This document shows, piece by piece, positions 37,835-45,883 of a stretch of 45,883 nt of DNA. A program made the translations under genes and the position numbers. The notes below the pieces were generated by a model, which saw only the letters and a program-made list of their open reading frames with translations, was not told the DNA's origin and ran no database searches. The stretch spans positions 120,841 through 166,723 of the forward strand of contig NZ_MKGQ01000001.1 in the NCBI RefSeq assembly GCF_001908105.1, written 5' to 3'. Positions within the stretch are counted from its first letter, which is position 1, and each line of letters begins with the position of its first letter. This DNA comes from Xenorhabdus eapokensis (GTDB taxonomy: Bacteria > Pseudomonadota > Gammaproteobacteria > Enterobacterales > Enterobacteriaceae).

Positions 37835-39403
37835 ATGCCATCTAACAATCAAAAAATAACAGTAACAACAGATAAGGGAACAGACCTATCTAAAAATCCA
37901 ACATTAATTTCTGATCAAGATTTGAAATTAACAATTAATTTATCAGGAGGAGCGAAAGATTTTAAAGATACAGATACGATAACGCTTAATCCAACTGATG
38001 ATTGGATAACAGTTATTAGAGAAGGTCAAGTTACAATTATGCCTACACATGCTAGTGTTGAGGTTTTTATTAAAGTTAGTAAAGACAAAAAATTTTTCAA
38101 TACTTCACAATCTTTTACGGTAAAAACATCAAATACAGGCTATAAACCTCAGAGTTTCAGTTATAAAGTCTCAGATATAAATTCGGATACTTTATCATTA
38201 ACAACAGATAAATTTTATATCGAAACACCTTCTGGCGAAAACAAACCAGATCTAACAAATCCTAATAAAGTAAAAATAACAACGACTGTGAAAAACAGTT
38301 CAGGAGCAGCAATTCCAAATTTAAGTGTTAATATATCAGCAAATAGTCTAGATAGTTTATTAACAATTGCTTTAATGGATGCTAAAGGTCATCCATTACA
38401 GATTAATACTAATAATTTTGAAAAACATCAACAAGTTACTTTAATCACGGATTCTCAGGGTAATTTGGAATTTTATGCATTTCCTCAAAAAGGTCAGTCA
38501 GCTGTATTAGCTTTCTATAGTTCGATAGAAGGTTTATCTATTGAACGTAAATCTAAAAATCCTTTATTTATTTTAGACTTAGTAGGTGCTGAGTTTGAAG
38601 AGCATCTGACAGCTCCCGATATAGGAGAACTATTAGGTGATGCCTTAAAGCCATTAGATAATGAAGAAGATTTTCATATAAAAATCCCTTCTTATGATGG
38701 TATAAAAACAACAGATTTTATCTTGTATCTTGTTAATGGTAACGTAGTAGGAAGCTATGTTACCATTTCGGATTTATCAAACTTAGATAATTATTCTTAT
38801 CAGTTGCCATACTCAATATTCTCTGTGTCAAAGGAAAATGAATTTAGTTATATTATTGCAAGAGAAAATTCAAATATTAGATATTCAGATAGTCTTATTG
38901 TTAATTATGTTGGTTATCAGTATGGTCCACCAGACTCCGATAAAAATAGAGTTTTTGATCTTCCTAAAATATATTCAAGCTATGGAATTAATCCAGAATC
39001 TATTTTAAACCCAGGATATGGGATTAATTTCACTACAATTAATCAATATAGATTTAATGGGGGAGATACCCTTTATGTGGAAATTGAAGCTGACTCAGCA
39101 GATAACCAGAAAGTAAATCCTGGAGATACTGTTGCGATTGAGGTATTCATTAAGTCCTCAAATAGAGGTGATATATCCTATAATAAGACAATTCAATTAC
39201 CTAAAGCAACTTCTCCTGCTACAACATCGAAAGGGCATATACCTATCCCTATTTCTATAACAGGAGATGTTGATTCAAGGATATCCGGCGGGAGCGCTGT
39301 TATTTATATTTTATATTATAAAGTGGATGTAGATAATGTTAAATACAGTCATAATTGGCAGGGATATATAGACACTGTTCTGCCTGGAGGAGGAATTAAT
39401 TAA
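37835..39403 (+). CDS. Large Ig-like/beta-sandwich protein without signal peptide
   Basis: A 522-residue protein I do not recognise by name. The start MPSNNQKITVTTDKG is hydrophilic, with no signal peptide or membrane helix. Residues about 8-115 and 125-235 look like Ig-like strands (LTINLSGGAKDF, KITTTVKNSSGAAIPNLSV, typical of Big_1 modules, with DSQGNLEFYAF). The region from about 285 on (IPSYDGIKTTDFILYLVNG) has the spacing of modules seen again in the next gene. The C-terminal part (about 410-522) ends in GGGIN. It is AT-rich compared with the chromosome left of 37 kb. AAGGA precedes the ATG. It may be a secreted or cytosolic structural or effector protein; how it would leave the cell is not visible. 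Confidence 0.75.
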   Translation: MPSNNQKITVTTDKGTDLSKNPTLISDQDLKLTINLSGGAKDFKDTDTITLNPTDDWITVIREGQVTIMPTHASVEVFIKVSKDKKFFNTSQSFTVKTSNTGYKPQSFSYKVSDINSDTLSLTTDKFYIETPSGENKPDLTNPNKVKITTTVKNSSGAAIPNLSVNISANSLDSLLTIALMDAKGHPLQINTNNFEKHQQVTLITDSQGNLEFYAFPQKGQSAVLAFYSSIEGLSIERKSKNPLFILDLVGAEFEEHLTAPDIGELLGDALKPLDNEEDFHIKIPSYDGIKTTDFILYLVNGNVVGSYVTISDLSNLDNYSYQLPYSIFSVSKENEFSYIIARENSNIRYSDSLIVNYVGYQYGPPDSDKNRVFDLPKIYSSYGINPESILNPGYGINFTTINQYRFNGGDTLYVEIEADSADNQKVNPGDTVAIEVFIKSSNRGDISYNKTIQLPKATSPATTSKGHIPIPISITGDVDSRISGGSAVIYILYYKVDVDNVKYSHNWQGYIDTVLPGGGIN

Positions 39404-39539
39404 CATTTAAATATAAATTATTCTTTTTAATTATAAACCAGGCCATCACTCATTTTTAATAAATATAGACGGCTAATAAAATACTTTCAATAACTGAAAA
39501 AAAGGGTGAATGCTGAAAATTATGAGAAAATTCATATAA

Positions 39540-40571
39540 ATGGGATGCATTTACATACTAAATATGACATATGAATATAAATTAAATCCACCCTCCTATC
39601 CACAAGCATTAGGAGGTGTGATTGATATAGATGCTCAAAAATCTGAAGGGGCTAGATACATAACAATGCTAATTCCAGGTTATGGTGATGAAAAATCTGG
39701 TGACAGAATTGTTGGTTGCTTTACAGACAACAAAGGTAATACTATACCTTCATTTCCTTATTCTGTTAATATTAATATTATTCCCTCTAATTTCTTTGAA
39801 GTTGTATTTTCTATAGATGATTTTTCAACAGATGGAGAATATATAGGACATTATACTGTAACAAAACTATCGGGTAATACGGCACAATCTAAAATAGCAG
39901 CGGTAAATATTGAAACTGTGTTATCCAGTTTGCCTGATTATTTTCCTGCCGTTCCAGAAGCCACAGGTAATCATGGGACACTATTAACAAAAAGCGATTA
40001 TTATAGGTTGGATAATTTAAAGGTAATTGTACCAATCTATACCGGCATGGCTTTAGGACAAACTGTTCAAGTTTTATGGCAAGGTCGTAATAATATACCG
40101 CCTTACTCAACGCCATCACAAGAAATAAATGAAATTATGCCGATGATATTTCATATTTCCCGGATGGAATTTATTAATAGTATTGGTAGTACAGCAAAAA
40201 TCCGGTTTAAAGTTGGCGGATTAAACCCAAGTGCCTCTGTATACTCAGGAACTTTATCTCTAGATATTGCAGGGCAAAAACTTAATTTACCTCCCCCCAG
40301 ACTTTTCTATCGAGGTGATGGAACTATTCACGTAATCATTGAATATCCTAATATGACATCAGATCAATCAGTAGAAATACGTGCAGTTGGAAAAACAATG
40401 ATACAAACTCCTTATAAACCCGTTGATGATGTACAACAAATGGGGGCACGGCTTTCAACTGATTGGGTAGAAGAAAATCGGGGACAAATTGTACTAGTTG
40501 ATTATGCGGTAGGAAGCATGCACCCAGGAGTCGAGTTTGATTTTTCTGAGGTATTAAGGCAAGTTTTATAA
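39540..40571 (+). CDS. Ig-like repeat protein without signal peptide
   Basis: A 343-residue protein (335 if it starts at the ATG 39564, MTYEYKL). I see three related beta-rich modules: about 10-120 (PSYPQALGGVIDIDAQ ... IPGYGDEKSGDRIVG), about 130-230 (YYRLDNLKVIVPIYTGMALG, QTVQVLWQG) and about 240-343 (RLFYRGDGTIHVIIEYPNM). The PxYxGMxxGQTVxVxWxG signature recurs in many bacterial Ig-like surface or secreted proteins. There is no signal peptide. It shares module spacing with the gene before, from which it is separated by 136 bases, and is probably co-acquired. A good Shine-Dalgarno leads into a 9-codon mini-ORF whose stop abuts this ATG, so the start is doubtful. Confidence 0.7.
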   Translation: MGCIYILNMTYEYKLNPPSYPQALGGVIDIDAQKSEGARYITMLIPGYGDEKSGDRIVGCFTDNKGNTIPSFPYSVNINIIPSNFFEVVFSIDDFSTDGEYIGHYTVTKLSGNTAQSKIAAVNIETVLSSLPDYFPAVPEATGNHGTLLTKSDYYRLDNLKVIVPIYTGMALGQTVQVLWQGRNNIPPYSTPSQEINEIMPMIFHISRMEFINSIGSTAKIRFKVGGLNPSASVYSGTLSLDIAGQKLNLPPPRLFYRGDGTIHVIIEYPNMTSDQSVEIRAVGKTMIQTPYKPVDDVQQMGARLSTDWVEENRGQIVLVDYAVGSMHPGVEFDFSEVLRQVL

Positions 40572-40745
40572 CAAGTAATATACTTTTAAAAAATAATATT
40601 TTTAATAAGACGTTGGTGCATAATAAAGGAAATATTGGGATTGATAGACATAATTATTGTTTTAATTGTCTATATTCCTATGCGACAATGTCTTTTTAAA
40701 ATATTGACTTATTTCATCAGAATTGAAAAAACATAGGTGAATGTT

Positions 40746-41609
40746 ATGGAAAGAGTAAAGTTAATTATTAAATTATTTCTGTATATGGCATTTTTTATAC
40801 CTGTCGCTAATGCTAACTCAGATACAGGGTACGACGTTGCGAAAAAAATAACTCAAAGGTATTTTGATAATCAAATATATTGCGGGGATGATGGGCTTCC
40901 AGTATTTTTATGCTCAGGAGTATTAATAAGGGGAACTGTTTCATCAGATAAATATCACTCATGGAACCCTAGCCAGACTTCTCAAAGAAAGGGAAGTGTT
41001 TCATTTTCTTATCTAAGATCTGACGTTAAAATCATTGAATTAGAAGTTAATCATCATAATGGTTATATTTTTTCTCCCTATCTTGAAAGTTTTGATAATA
41101 CAGGTAACCCTAAAATTAATCCTGAAATCCTCTGTTATTTTCCTATCGATGGAGGCACCGATGCTAGAAATGATAAAGGATGTGGTTCTTATTCAGGGTA
41201 TCTTAATAGTGGATCTTGTCAACAACAAAATATCACTACAGCAGAACAATGGGTTAATAATTACATAAATGTTAATCATTTTGATCGTAATGCTCAATGT
41301 GGTTTTGATGTGACTGGTGATAACAGTGCAGATATATTTATGCAGGCTATTAAAGTTAGCTCACTTATTGATTTGCCATTAAACAATGAATTACTTTTGG
41401 CTGTCTGGGACCAAGATATTCCTGAAAAATTACCTATAGAAGCTTTTTTTTATCAAAATGATGGATTACAAGATGCACAGCATGATCAAAAAGATTATTA
41501 TCAATCTACCGGTATACTGCTACCTATCATAAAAATAATCTTCCCCAGGGATAAGAGTGAAGATGTTCGTTTTACTTATGACCAAGATGATCAGGTTAAT
41601 ATAAATTAA
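40746..41609 (+). CDS. Secreted cysteine-containing protein, HvnC-annotated family
   Basis: A 287-residue protein with a clear signal peptide (MERVKLIIKLFLYMAFFIPV, then ANANS with cleavage about 24). The mature part has YCGDDGLPVFLCSGVLIRGT, then YHSWNPSPxS-like text (YHSWNPSQTSQRKGSVSFSY), CYFPIDGGTDARNDKGCG, CQQQNITTAEQWVNNY, CGFDV and LPIEAFFYQNDGLQDAQHD followed by QKDYYQSTG. This pattern is familiar from secreted proteins of Pseudomonas, Yersinia and enterics that are often labelled halovibrin HvnC; the real activity is not known to me, and ADP-ribosylation should not be assumed. Cysteines suggest disulphides. AGGTGA before the ATG at 40746 favours this start over the GTG at 40737. Confidence 0.75.
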   Translation: MERVKLIIKLFLYMAFFIPVANANSDTGYDVAKKITQRYFDNQIYCGDDGLPVFLCSGVLIRGTVSSDKYHSWNPSQTSQRKGSVSFSYLRSDVKIIELEVNHHNGYIFSPYLESFDNTGNPKINPEILCYFPIDGGTDARNDKGCGSYSGYLNSGSCQQQNITTAEQWVNNYINVNHFDRNAQCGFDVTGDNSADIFMQAIKVSSLIDLPLNNELLLAVWDQDIPEKLPIEAFFYQNDGLQDAQHDQKDYYQSTGILLPIIKIIFPRDKSEDVRFTYDQDDQVNIN

Positions 41610-41649
41610 TGACAGATTCTACAGTATTAAAGATAGATATATTTAGCTT

Positions 41650-41685
41650 TTGTTGCACTAATGATATGTTTCATTAGTGCAACAA
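41650..41685. terminator. Hairpin between the HvnC-like gene and the invasin gene
   Basis: The 14-bp arms TTGTTGCACTAATG (41650-41663) and CATTAGTGCAACAA (41672-41685) enclose an 8-base loop, between two convergent genes. There is no long T run. It shares the core TTGCACTA with the inverted repeat at 27946-28019. Confidence 0.5.
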
Positions 41686-41695
41686 ACTATCAACA

Positions 41696-44600
41696 TTACT
41701 TAACTACACAAAGTAGGTATCCTCCTCCTAATCTAACCGGATTTGTACTATGATCCAACGAGTTATAGATTAGATAATTATTATCATCATCCAAAACTAA
41801 AAAGAATGTAGTATGACTACCCGTAGGACTATTAATGTCATCACTCGTTAGTAGCAAATTCCATATACTAATATCTGGAAATTCTGTCGATAACACTGTG
41901 GCGTCATTATTATTAAAAATGTCTGCTTTTAAGTTTGGTGTAACAAGGCCACTATCTTCACAGTTTTTCCTACCATTCCATTGTAAACCCATATTATTTG
42001 GATCTTGTTCGAAATATCTTTTAACTTTTGTCGTATAAATATATAATTCTTTTATGCCACTGCTTTTGTTTGTTATTTTCGCAGACAATGTCGCGTTACC
42101 TGGCTTATAAAAAGATATTTCACCAGTATCTGCATCAATAGAGGTTATATCAGGATTGGTTGAAGAAAAAATAACTGAGTGATTGTTTGATTTGGTAATT
42201 TTTTCCCCATTCGAATTTCTTAATACCCCACTTAAAGAACTAAAGGCATTAACAGGTGCAGGTGAATTAGAAAAGATTATGTTTTCATTATCACTATTAA
42301 CCGAGGGATTCTGGTTATTATATAGAAATATTTCTGCTTTTTTGGGAACAGGATTAAAAGTTCTTTTATCGCTAGTTTTGCTTATTTTTTTATTGAGGGT
42401 CAACGTTACGCTAAAATCATCAATACCTACATCACTTTTTACCCTTGCAACTAAATTCCCTTGTATATCAGTAACGTCTGAATCTTTAGTTACAGTCATA
42501 TCTGCTATATTTTCTGGCACAGCCCATTCTACTGAATCAAACGTATAATTTGATACGTTACTATTTGTTTTCTTATTAGTAATTGTAGCTGTATAAGTAT
42601 ACGTATCAGAATTATTAGCCATTAATGATCCTGTCGGAGATATGCTAATATTTATATCTAAATCTTGTATATCTGGTATAAAAGAAACCGCCTTGGCTTC
42701 CTTGGGTGTTTCTTGTCCTTCCACCGCCAGCGAAACGACGACATCCTTCACCGCGTCGATACTGTCCAGTGTGGCAGTCAGTGTGCCGCCTTTTTCGGCA
42801 GTATTCCCTTTGGCTTTGAATTCAAGGTTTTTATTGCCCTTATTCTTATCGTCTAGGCTCCAGCGAATACTGGAAATTTCCTGGCCTTCGAGAACGGCCT
42901 TTCCATCCTGATCTACGATATAGGCCGTGTAGGTGTAGGCATTTTCTCCATTGGCTATCAGCGGTCCTGGCTTATCAATTGCGATTTGGCTGACATAGAA
43001 CCTTTTCGGATCAGCCACAAAAGAAACCGCCTTGGCTTCCTTGGGTGTTTTTTGCCCTTCCACCGCCAGCGAAACGACGACATCCTTCACCACGTCGATA
43101 CTGCCCAGTGTGGCAGTCAGTGTGCCGCCTTTTCCGGCAGTATTCCCTTTGGCTTTGAACTCAAGGTTTTTATTGTCCTTATTCTTATCGTCCAGGCTCC
43201 AGCGAATACTGGAAATTTCCTGGCCTTCGGGGACGGCTTTCCCATCCTGATCTACGATATAGGCCGTGTAGGTATAGGTATTTTCTCCATTGGCTATCAA
43301 CGGGCCTGGCTTATCAATTGCAATTTGGCTGACATAGAACCTTTTCGGATCAGCCACAAAAGAAACCGCCTTGGCTGAGGCTGATTCCTTATTTTCAATA
43401 GAAAGTGTTACCACGACATCAGTTAATTGAATTTTGCTGCTTAATGTTGCTTCTAATTTCCCTTGATTCGTCTTAACCGTACCGGTTGGGCCATCGACAA
43501 AAATATCTTTCATTTCATTTCCCATAGAATCTTTGCCAACCGCGTTCCACTTCACATGATTAATATTCACTTCCCCCACCGGTAAATTGTTACTGAACGT
43601 GATCTCTGCCGTGTAAGTGAACTTTTGAACACCATCAGAAATCAATGGTTTTTTAGGATCGGGCATCACATTCAGTGCGTTGCCTTTTATTTTATAGTCA
43701 CTAAATGTCACCTTACCTATTTTCTGCCGTGGAGCACCATCTAGCTGTATGTAAACAACGACCTCTTGGTGTATTTTTTTACTGACTAAAATGTTGGGCA
43801 CTAATTGCCCTTCTTTATTTGTTAATTCTCCTTTTTCATTCGTTTGGGCAGGCTTATCATTCCATTTGAAACTTAAGCCAGATTCATCGCCTAAAGCGGG
43901 TTCAGTTGTCCAAGTTACTTTATCAATTTTAGCATTCTTGACAAACTTTCCAGCGGGTAAACCCTGATAAGTAATAATGGGATCGCTGAATGTATACCCA
44001 TTTTCTTCATGGCCTGTTGTTGCCGGATATTCAGGTGGAATAATGTTTATTTTTCCATCGATCAAAAAAGGAAGGATTTTTATAGGAACCTGAATAACTT
44101 TGGTTCCTCCTTGATTATAGGTGATTAATATATCCAATTTGTAATCGCTTTTATGTGTTTCCTGATAACTGGGAAGTGTAATAACAATGCTTTTTCCTGA
44201 GTCAGAAGAGAGTTTCCCGTGATTATTTGTAAATGCTTTATCTGTCACAATCCAACGAATGTGTTTAATATCTGCATCAGATTGGATAGGTGCATTAACG
44301 GGTATCTCTTGCTGTCCATATCCAACAATAGGCTCTAACGCGATCAACACTTCTTGCTCTTTTTTTAAGTGATCTAAAATAATATGGTTATTTCTTTCCA
44401 CCAGATCATAACGGCTACCCACTAATGTCCGCATTGAAGCGACATTAACGGGTGATAATTGAGTACTAAAGGGAACCCCAAATTTATAATTTAAGTTTGC
44501 CAAAAACTGTGTTTCAGTATGGCCACTTTTCCCTTGTTTATAGTCCACACCCATAGTGAATAATGGAATCGGGGTATAAGTTAGGCCTAATTTAGCCAGG

Positions 44601-45382
44601 ATGGGGTTTTTCTGTTTGGTGTCACGATTAAATAAAGTTACGTTATCACCAAGATATTGCTCATATGTCAGTTTCATTCCCAGATTAGGGTAAGCAGGTA
44701 AAAAAAACTCTCCATTAATATCATAACCGTTGGCGGGGCGTTCATAATAATCTTGAAAATTTCGTGATTTTTGCCAGTCACTTAAACGATAATAGGTATT
44801 AGCGGAAAGTTTAATATAGTCGCCCCAAATTTCTCCTCCCAGCCCCAAACGTTGATTTTTTCCAGTAAAGTCATGATCATAAAAAGTATTTAAACCATAC
44901 ATCCAATTCTGATAAAAATAGCGACCACCTAAACCCAGATTTATGGTATTTCGGCTATCTTTATTACGATAACCCAATTGGGAAAAGAACAACCAATCTG
45001 TTTTGTTATCGTAAAGTGGTAATAGTATATCGAGTGAGTAATCTTTCAGCGTCCATCTTCTATCTAGCCCAAGGTTAATTCTGGCAGTACCAAACTGCGA
45101 TAACCATTTTTGAGTTTCTGAAGATAGGGTGCTATTAAATTTACCCAAAGCATAGGATTTTGCTTGTTCTGCAAGGTTTGAAGGTGATGATAAAACATTT
45201 CCAAATGTTTGGATATGACCAGCAATGATATGTGATATATCAGTTTCAGCGGTATTATGCGTTTGTTTTAAATGTGCATTCGGCTTCTCTGGATTTATAT
45301 TATGCACTTCGGAAGCATTACTCATTGAGATAATCATAAATAATGTGTAAAAAACAATGATTTTTCTTACATATGAAAACAT
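41696..45382 (-). CDS. Inverse autotransporter (intimin/invasin-like) adhesin with Ig-like repeats
   Basis: A 1228-residue outer-membrane adhesin. A signal peptide (cleavage about 23, SNASE) is followed by a helical stretch and the inverse-autotransporter beta-barrel (about 100-304; INLGLDRRW, NLGLGGRYFYQNWMYGLNTF, YDHDFTGKNQRLGLGGE, PANGYDI, NPILAKLGLTYTPIPLFTMG). The conserved plug ASMRTLVGSRYDLVERNN (about 315-332) follows. The passenger has several Ig-like modules, two nearly identical of 113 residues (676-788, 789-901), and a bacterial Ig-like Big_2-type module (about 1060-1120). A C-terminal C-type-lectin-like tip has Cys at about 1142 and 1225, ending LLCVVK as in intimin. No LysM domain is seen. 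GAGG lies 9 bases before the ATG. It is convergent with the HvnC-like gene. Confidence 0.9.
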   Translation of the reverse strand: MFSYVRKIIVFYTLFMIISMSNASEVHNINPEKPNAHLKQTHNTAETDISHIIAGHIQTFGNVLSSPSNLAEQAKSYALGKFNSTLSSETQKWLSQFGTARINLGLDRRWTLKDYSLDILLPLYDNKTDWLFFSQLGYRNKDSRNTINLGLGGRYFYQNWMYGLNTFYDHDFTGKNQRLGLGGEIWGDYIKLSANTYYRLSDWQKSRNFQDYYERPANGYDINGEFFLPAYPNLGMKLTYEQYLGDNVTLFNRDTKQKNPILAKLGLTYTPIPLFTMGVDYKQGKSGHTETQFLANLNYKFGVPFSTQLSPVNVASMRTLVGSRYDLVERNNHIILDHLKKEQEVLIALEPIVGYGQQEIPVNAPIQSDADIKHIRWIVTDKAFTNNHGKLSSDSGKSIVITLPSYQETHKSDYKLDILITYNQGGTKVIQVPIKILPFLIDGKINIIPPEYPATTGHEENGYTFSDPIITYQGLPAGKFVKNAKIDKVTWTTEPALGDESGLSFKWNDKPAQTNEKGELTNKEGQLVPNILVSKKIHQEVVVYIQLDGAPRQKIGKVTFSDYKIKGNALNVMPDPKKPLISDGVQKFTYTAEITFSNNLPVGEVNINHVKWNAVGKDSMGNEMKDIFVDGPTGTVKTNQGKLEATLSSKIQLTDVVVTLSIENKESASAKAVSFVADPKRFYVSQIAIDKPGPLIANGENTYTYTAYIVDQDGKAVPEGQEISSIRWSLDDKNKDNKNLEFKAKGNTAGKGGTLTATLGSIDVVKDVVVSLAVEGQKTPKEAKAVSFVADPKRFYVSQIAIDKPGPLIANGENAYTYTAYIVDQDGKAVLEGQEISSIRWSLDDKNKGNKNLEFKAKGNTAEKGGTLTATLDSIDAVKDVVVSLAVEGQETPKEAKAVSFIPDIQDLDINISISPTGSLMANNSDTYTYTATITNKKTNSNVSNYTFDSVEWAVPENIADMTVTKDSDVTDIQGNLVARVKSDVGIDDFSVTLTLNKKISKTSDKRTFNPVPKKAEIFLYNNQNPSVNSDNENIIFSNSPAPVNAFSSLSGVLRNSNGEKITKSNNHSVIFSSTNPDITSIDADTGEISFYKPGNATLSAKITNKSSGIKELYIYTTKVKRYFEQDPNNMGLQWNGRKNCEDSGLVTPNLKADIFNNNDATVLSTEFPDISIWNLLLTSDDINSPTGSHTTFFLVLDDDNNYLIYNSLDHSTNPVRLGGGYLLCVVK
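42681..43358 (-). repeat. Two 339-bp near-identical tandem repeats in the adhesin gene
   Basis: Units 42681-43019 and 43020-43358 have a period of exactly 339 bp (113 codons). Both start with AAAGAAACCGCCTTGGCT and differ at only a small number of positions, and a third partial start occurs at 43359. Their GC content is visibly higher than the flanking gene. This is a recent duplication or gene conversion. Confidence 0.9.
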
Positions 45383-45626
45383 TTATAAATACCTCATAAG
45401 GATTCATACCAGTTGTTAACTCAGTATCACTTATCCCAATATATTGATTAATAATAGCTGTAACTGCTCGAATTTAAAAATATTTATGCTCATGTTAAGT
45501 GATAATGAAATTTGGATCCTACAGTTTGTCTGTTATTCCGTATGGGTTCATACTATTAGAACTCACCTTGAACTATTTCGATAATTTTTTGGAAAAAGGT
45601 TAAATCAGAAGAAAACCATGTAGTCA
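45383..45626. other. Upstream region of the adhesin gene
   Basis: About 240 bp of AT-rich DNA. It must hold the minus-strand promoter of the adhesin, but no confident -35/-10 pair stands out. No gene is seen. Confidence 0.5.
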
Positions 45627-45743
45627 ATGCACCAAAGTCGGATACAAATTCTTAAAACTGATGAAATCGATGAGCTGTATCTCCGTCCAGATTTCAGTCA
45701 GATAGAACGCGAAAAATATTCACCCATATCAGAAATGACTTAA
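45627..45743 (+). pseudogene. Tn3-family transposase N-terminal remnant
   Basis: A 38-residue frame, MHQSRIQILKTDEIDELYLR then PDFSQIEREKYSPISEMT, ends at TAA 45741. The pattern sRxxILxxxEIxxLYxxPxFxxxEREKYFxL fits the start of the DUF4158 domain of Tn3-type transposases. The Tn3 protein would be nearly 1000 residues; here it stops early, so this is a decayed remnant. Confidence 0.5.
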
Positions 45744-45824
45744 GAATAGCAAAAATTAATTATTGTGCTGCTTTTTTTATTGGCTAAATAAGCTTTCAAA
45801 ATAGTAGATCACTTGGAGGGAACT

Positions 45825-45883
45825 CAGTCCAATTTTTGCGATCTGATTAATCGCCAAATCAAAAAAAATCCCAAAATGGACTG
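45825..45883. repeat. Nested inverted repeat at the right edge
   Basis: CAGTCCA (45825-45831) and TGGACTG (45877-45883) enclose a smaller GCGAT / ATCGC pair (45838-45842, 45850-45854). It could be an IS or MITE end continuing past the window. Confidence 0.4.

Noticed and set aside
42642..43378. Plus-strand ORFs of 89, 130 and 72 residues across the adhesin repeats
   Set aside because: They repeat each other because they are antisense to the 339-bp tandem repeats, and the adhesin frame explains the region.

Overview
The window looks like a chromosomal segment from a gamma-proteobacterium of the Morganellaceae, most likely Xenorhabdus or Photorhabdus. The housekeeping proteins read as clear orthologues of E. 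coli proteins (PlaP, Dld, SbcB, YeeX, RNase E, RluC, FabHDGF, Mfd, LolCDE, CobB, PepT). The gene between ndh and mfd reads as a Proteus UmoD / E. coli YcfJ relative. The base composition is AT-leaning, and an insect-pathogen-style island with an intimin/invasin-like adhesin sits at the right. The genus is inferred, not proven.

Left part (1-6.3 kb): the right end of an IS5-like insertion sequence; a candidate small RNA or attenuator (promoter, stem-loops, strong terminator); a YoeI-like leader ORF overlapping the putrescine importer gene plaP; the respiratory D-lactate dehydrogenase dld; exonuclease I sbcB on the minus strand; and yeeX.

Middle (6.3-25.3 kb): RNase E (rne, minus strand) with a long leader, diverging from rluC, and yceF. 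Then comes the conserved yceD-rpmF-plsX-fabH-fabD-fabG-acpP-fabF-pabC-mltG-tmk-holB-ycfH run, which joins ribosomal protein L32, phospholipid and fatty-acid synthesis, folate, cell wall, dTMP kinase and replication genes. It is followed by hinT-lpoB-thiK-nagZ. Several genes found between these in E. coli (ptsG, ycfL, ycfP) are absent.

Second conserved block (25.5-37 kb): ndh, a YcfJ/UmoD-like gene whose middle lacks the glycine zipper, mfd (minus strand), lolCDE, cobB and pepT.

Right part (37-45.9 kb): an AT-rich accessory island. It starts with an 840-bp gene-free stretch and continues with two large proteins that lack signal peptides but look built from Ig-like/beta-sandwich modules. Next is a secreted cysteine-containing protein resembling the family often labelled halovibrin HvnC. 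Facing these is a 1228-residue inverse autotransporter with two nearly identical 113-residue Ig-like repeats and a C-type-lectin-like tip. A Tn3-type transposase remnant and a nested inverted repeat lie at the right edge. This island is the best candidate for an undescribed host-interaction system.
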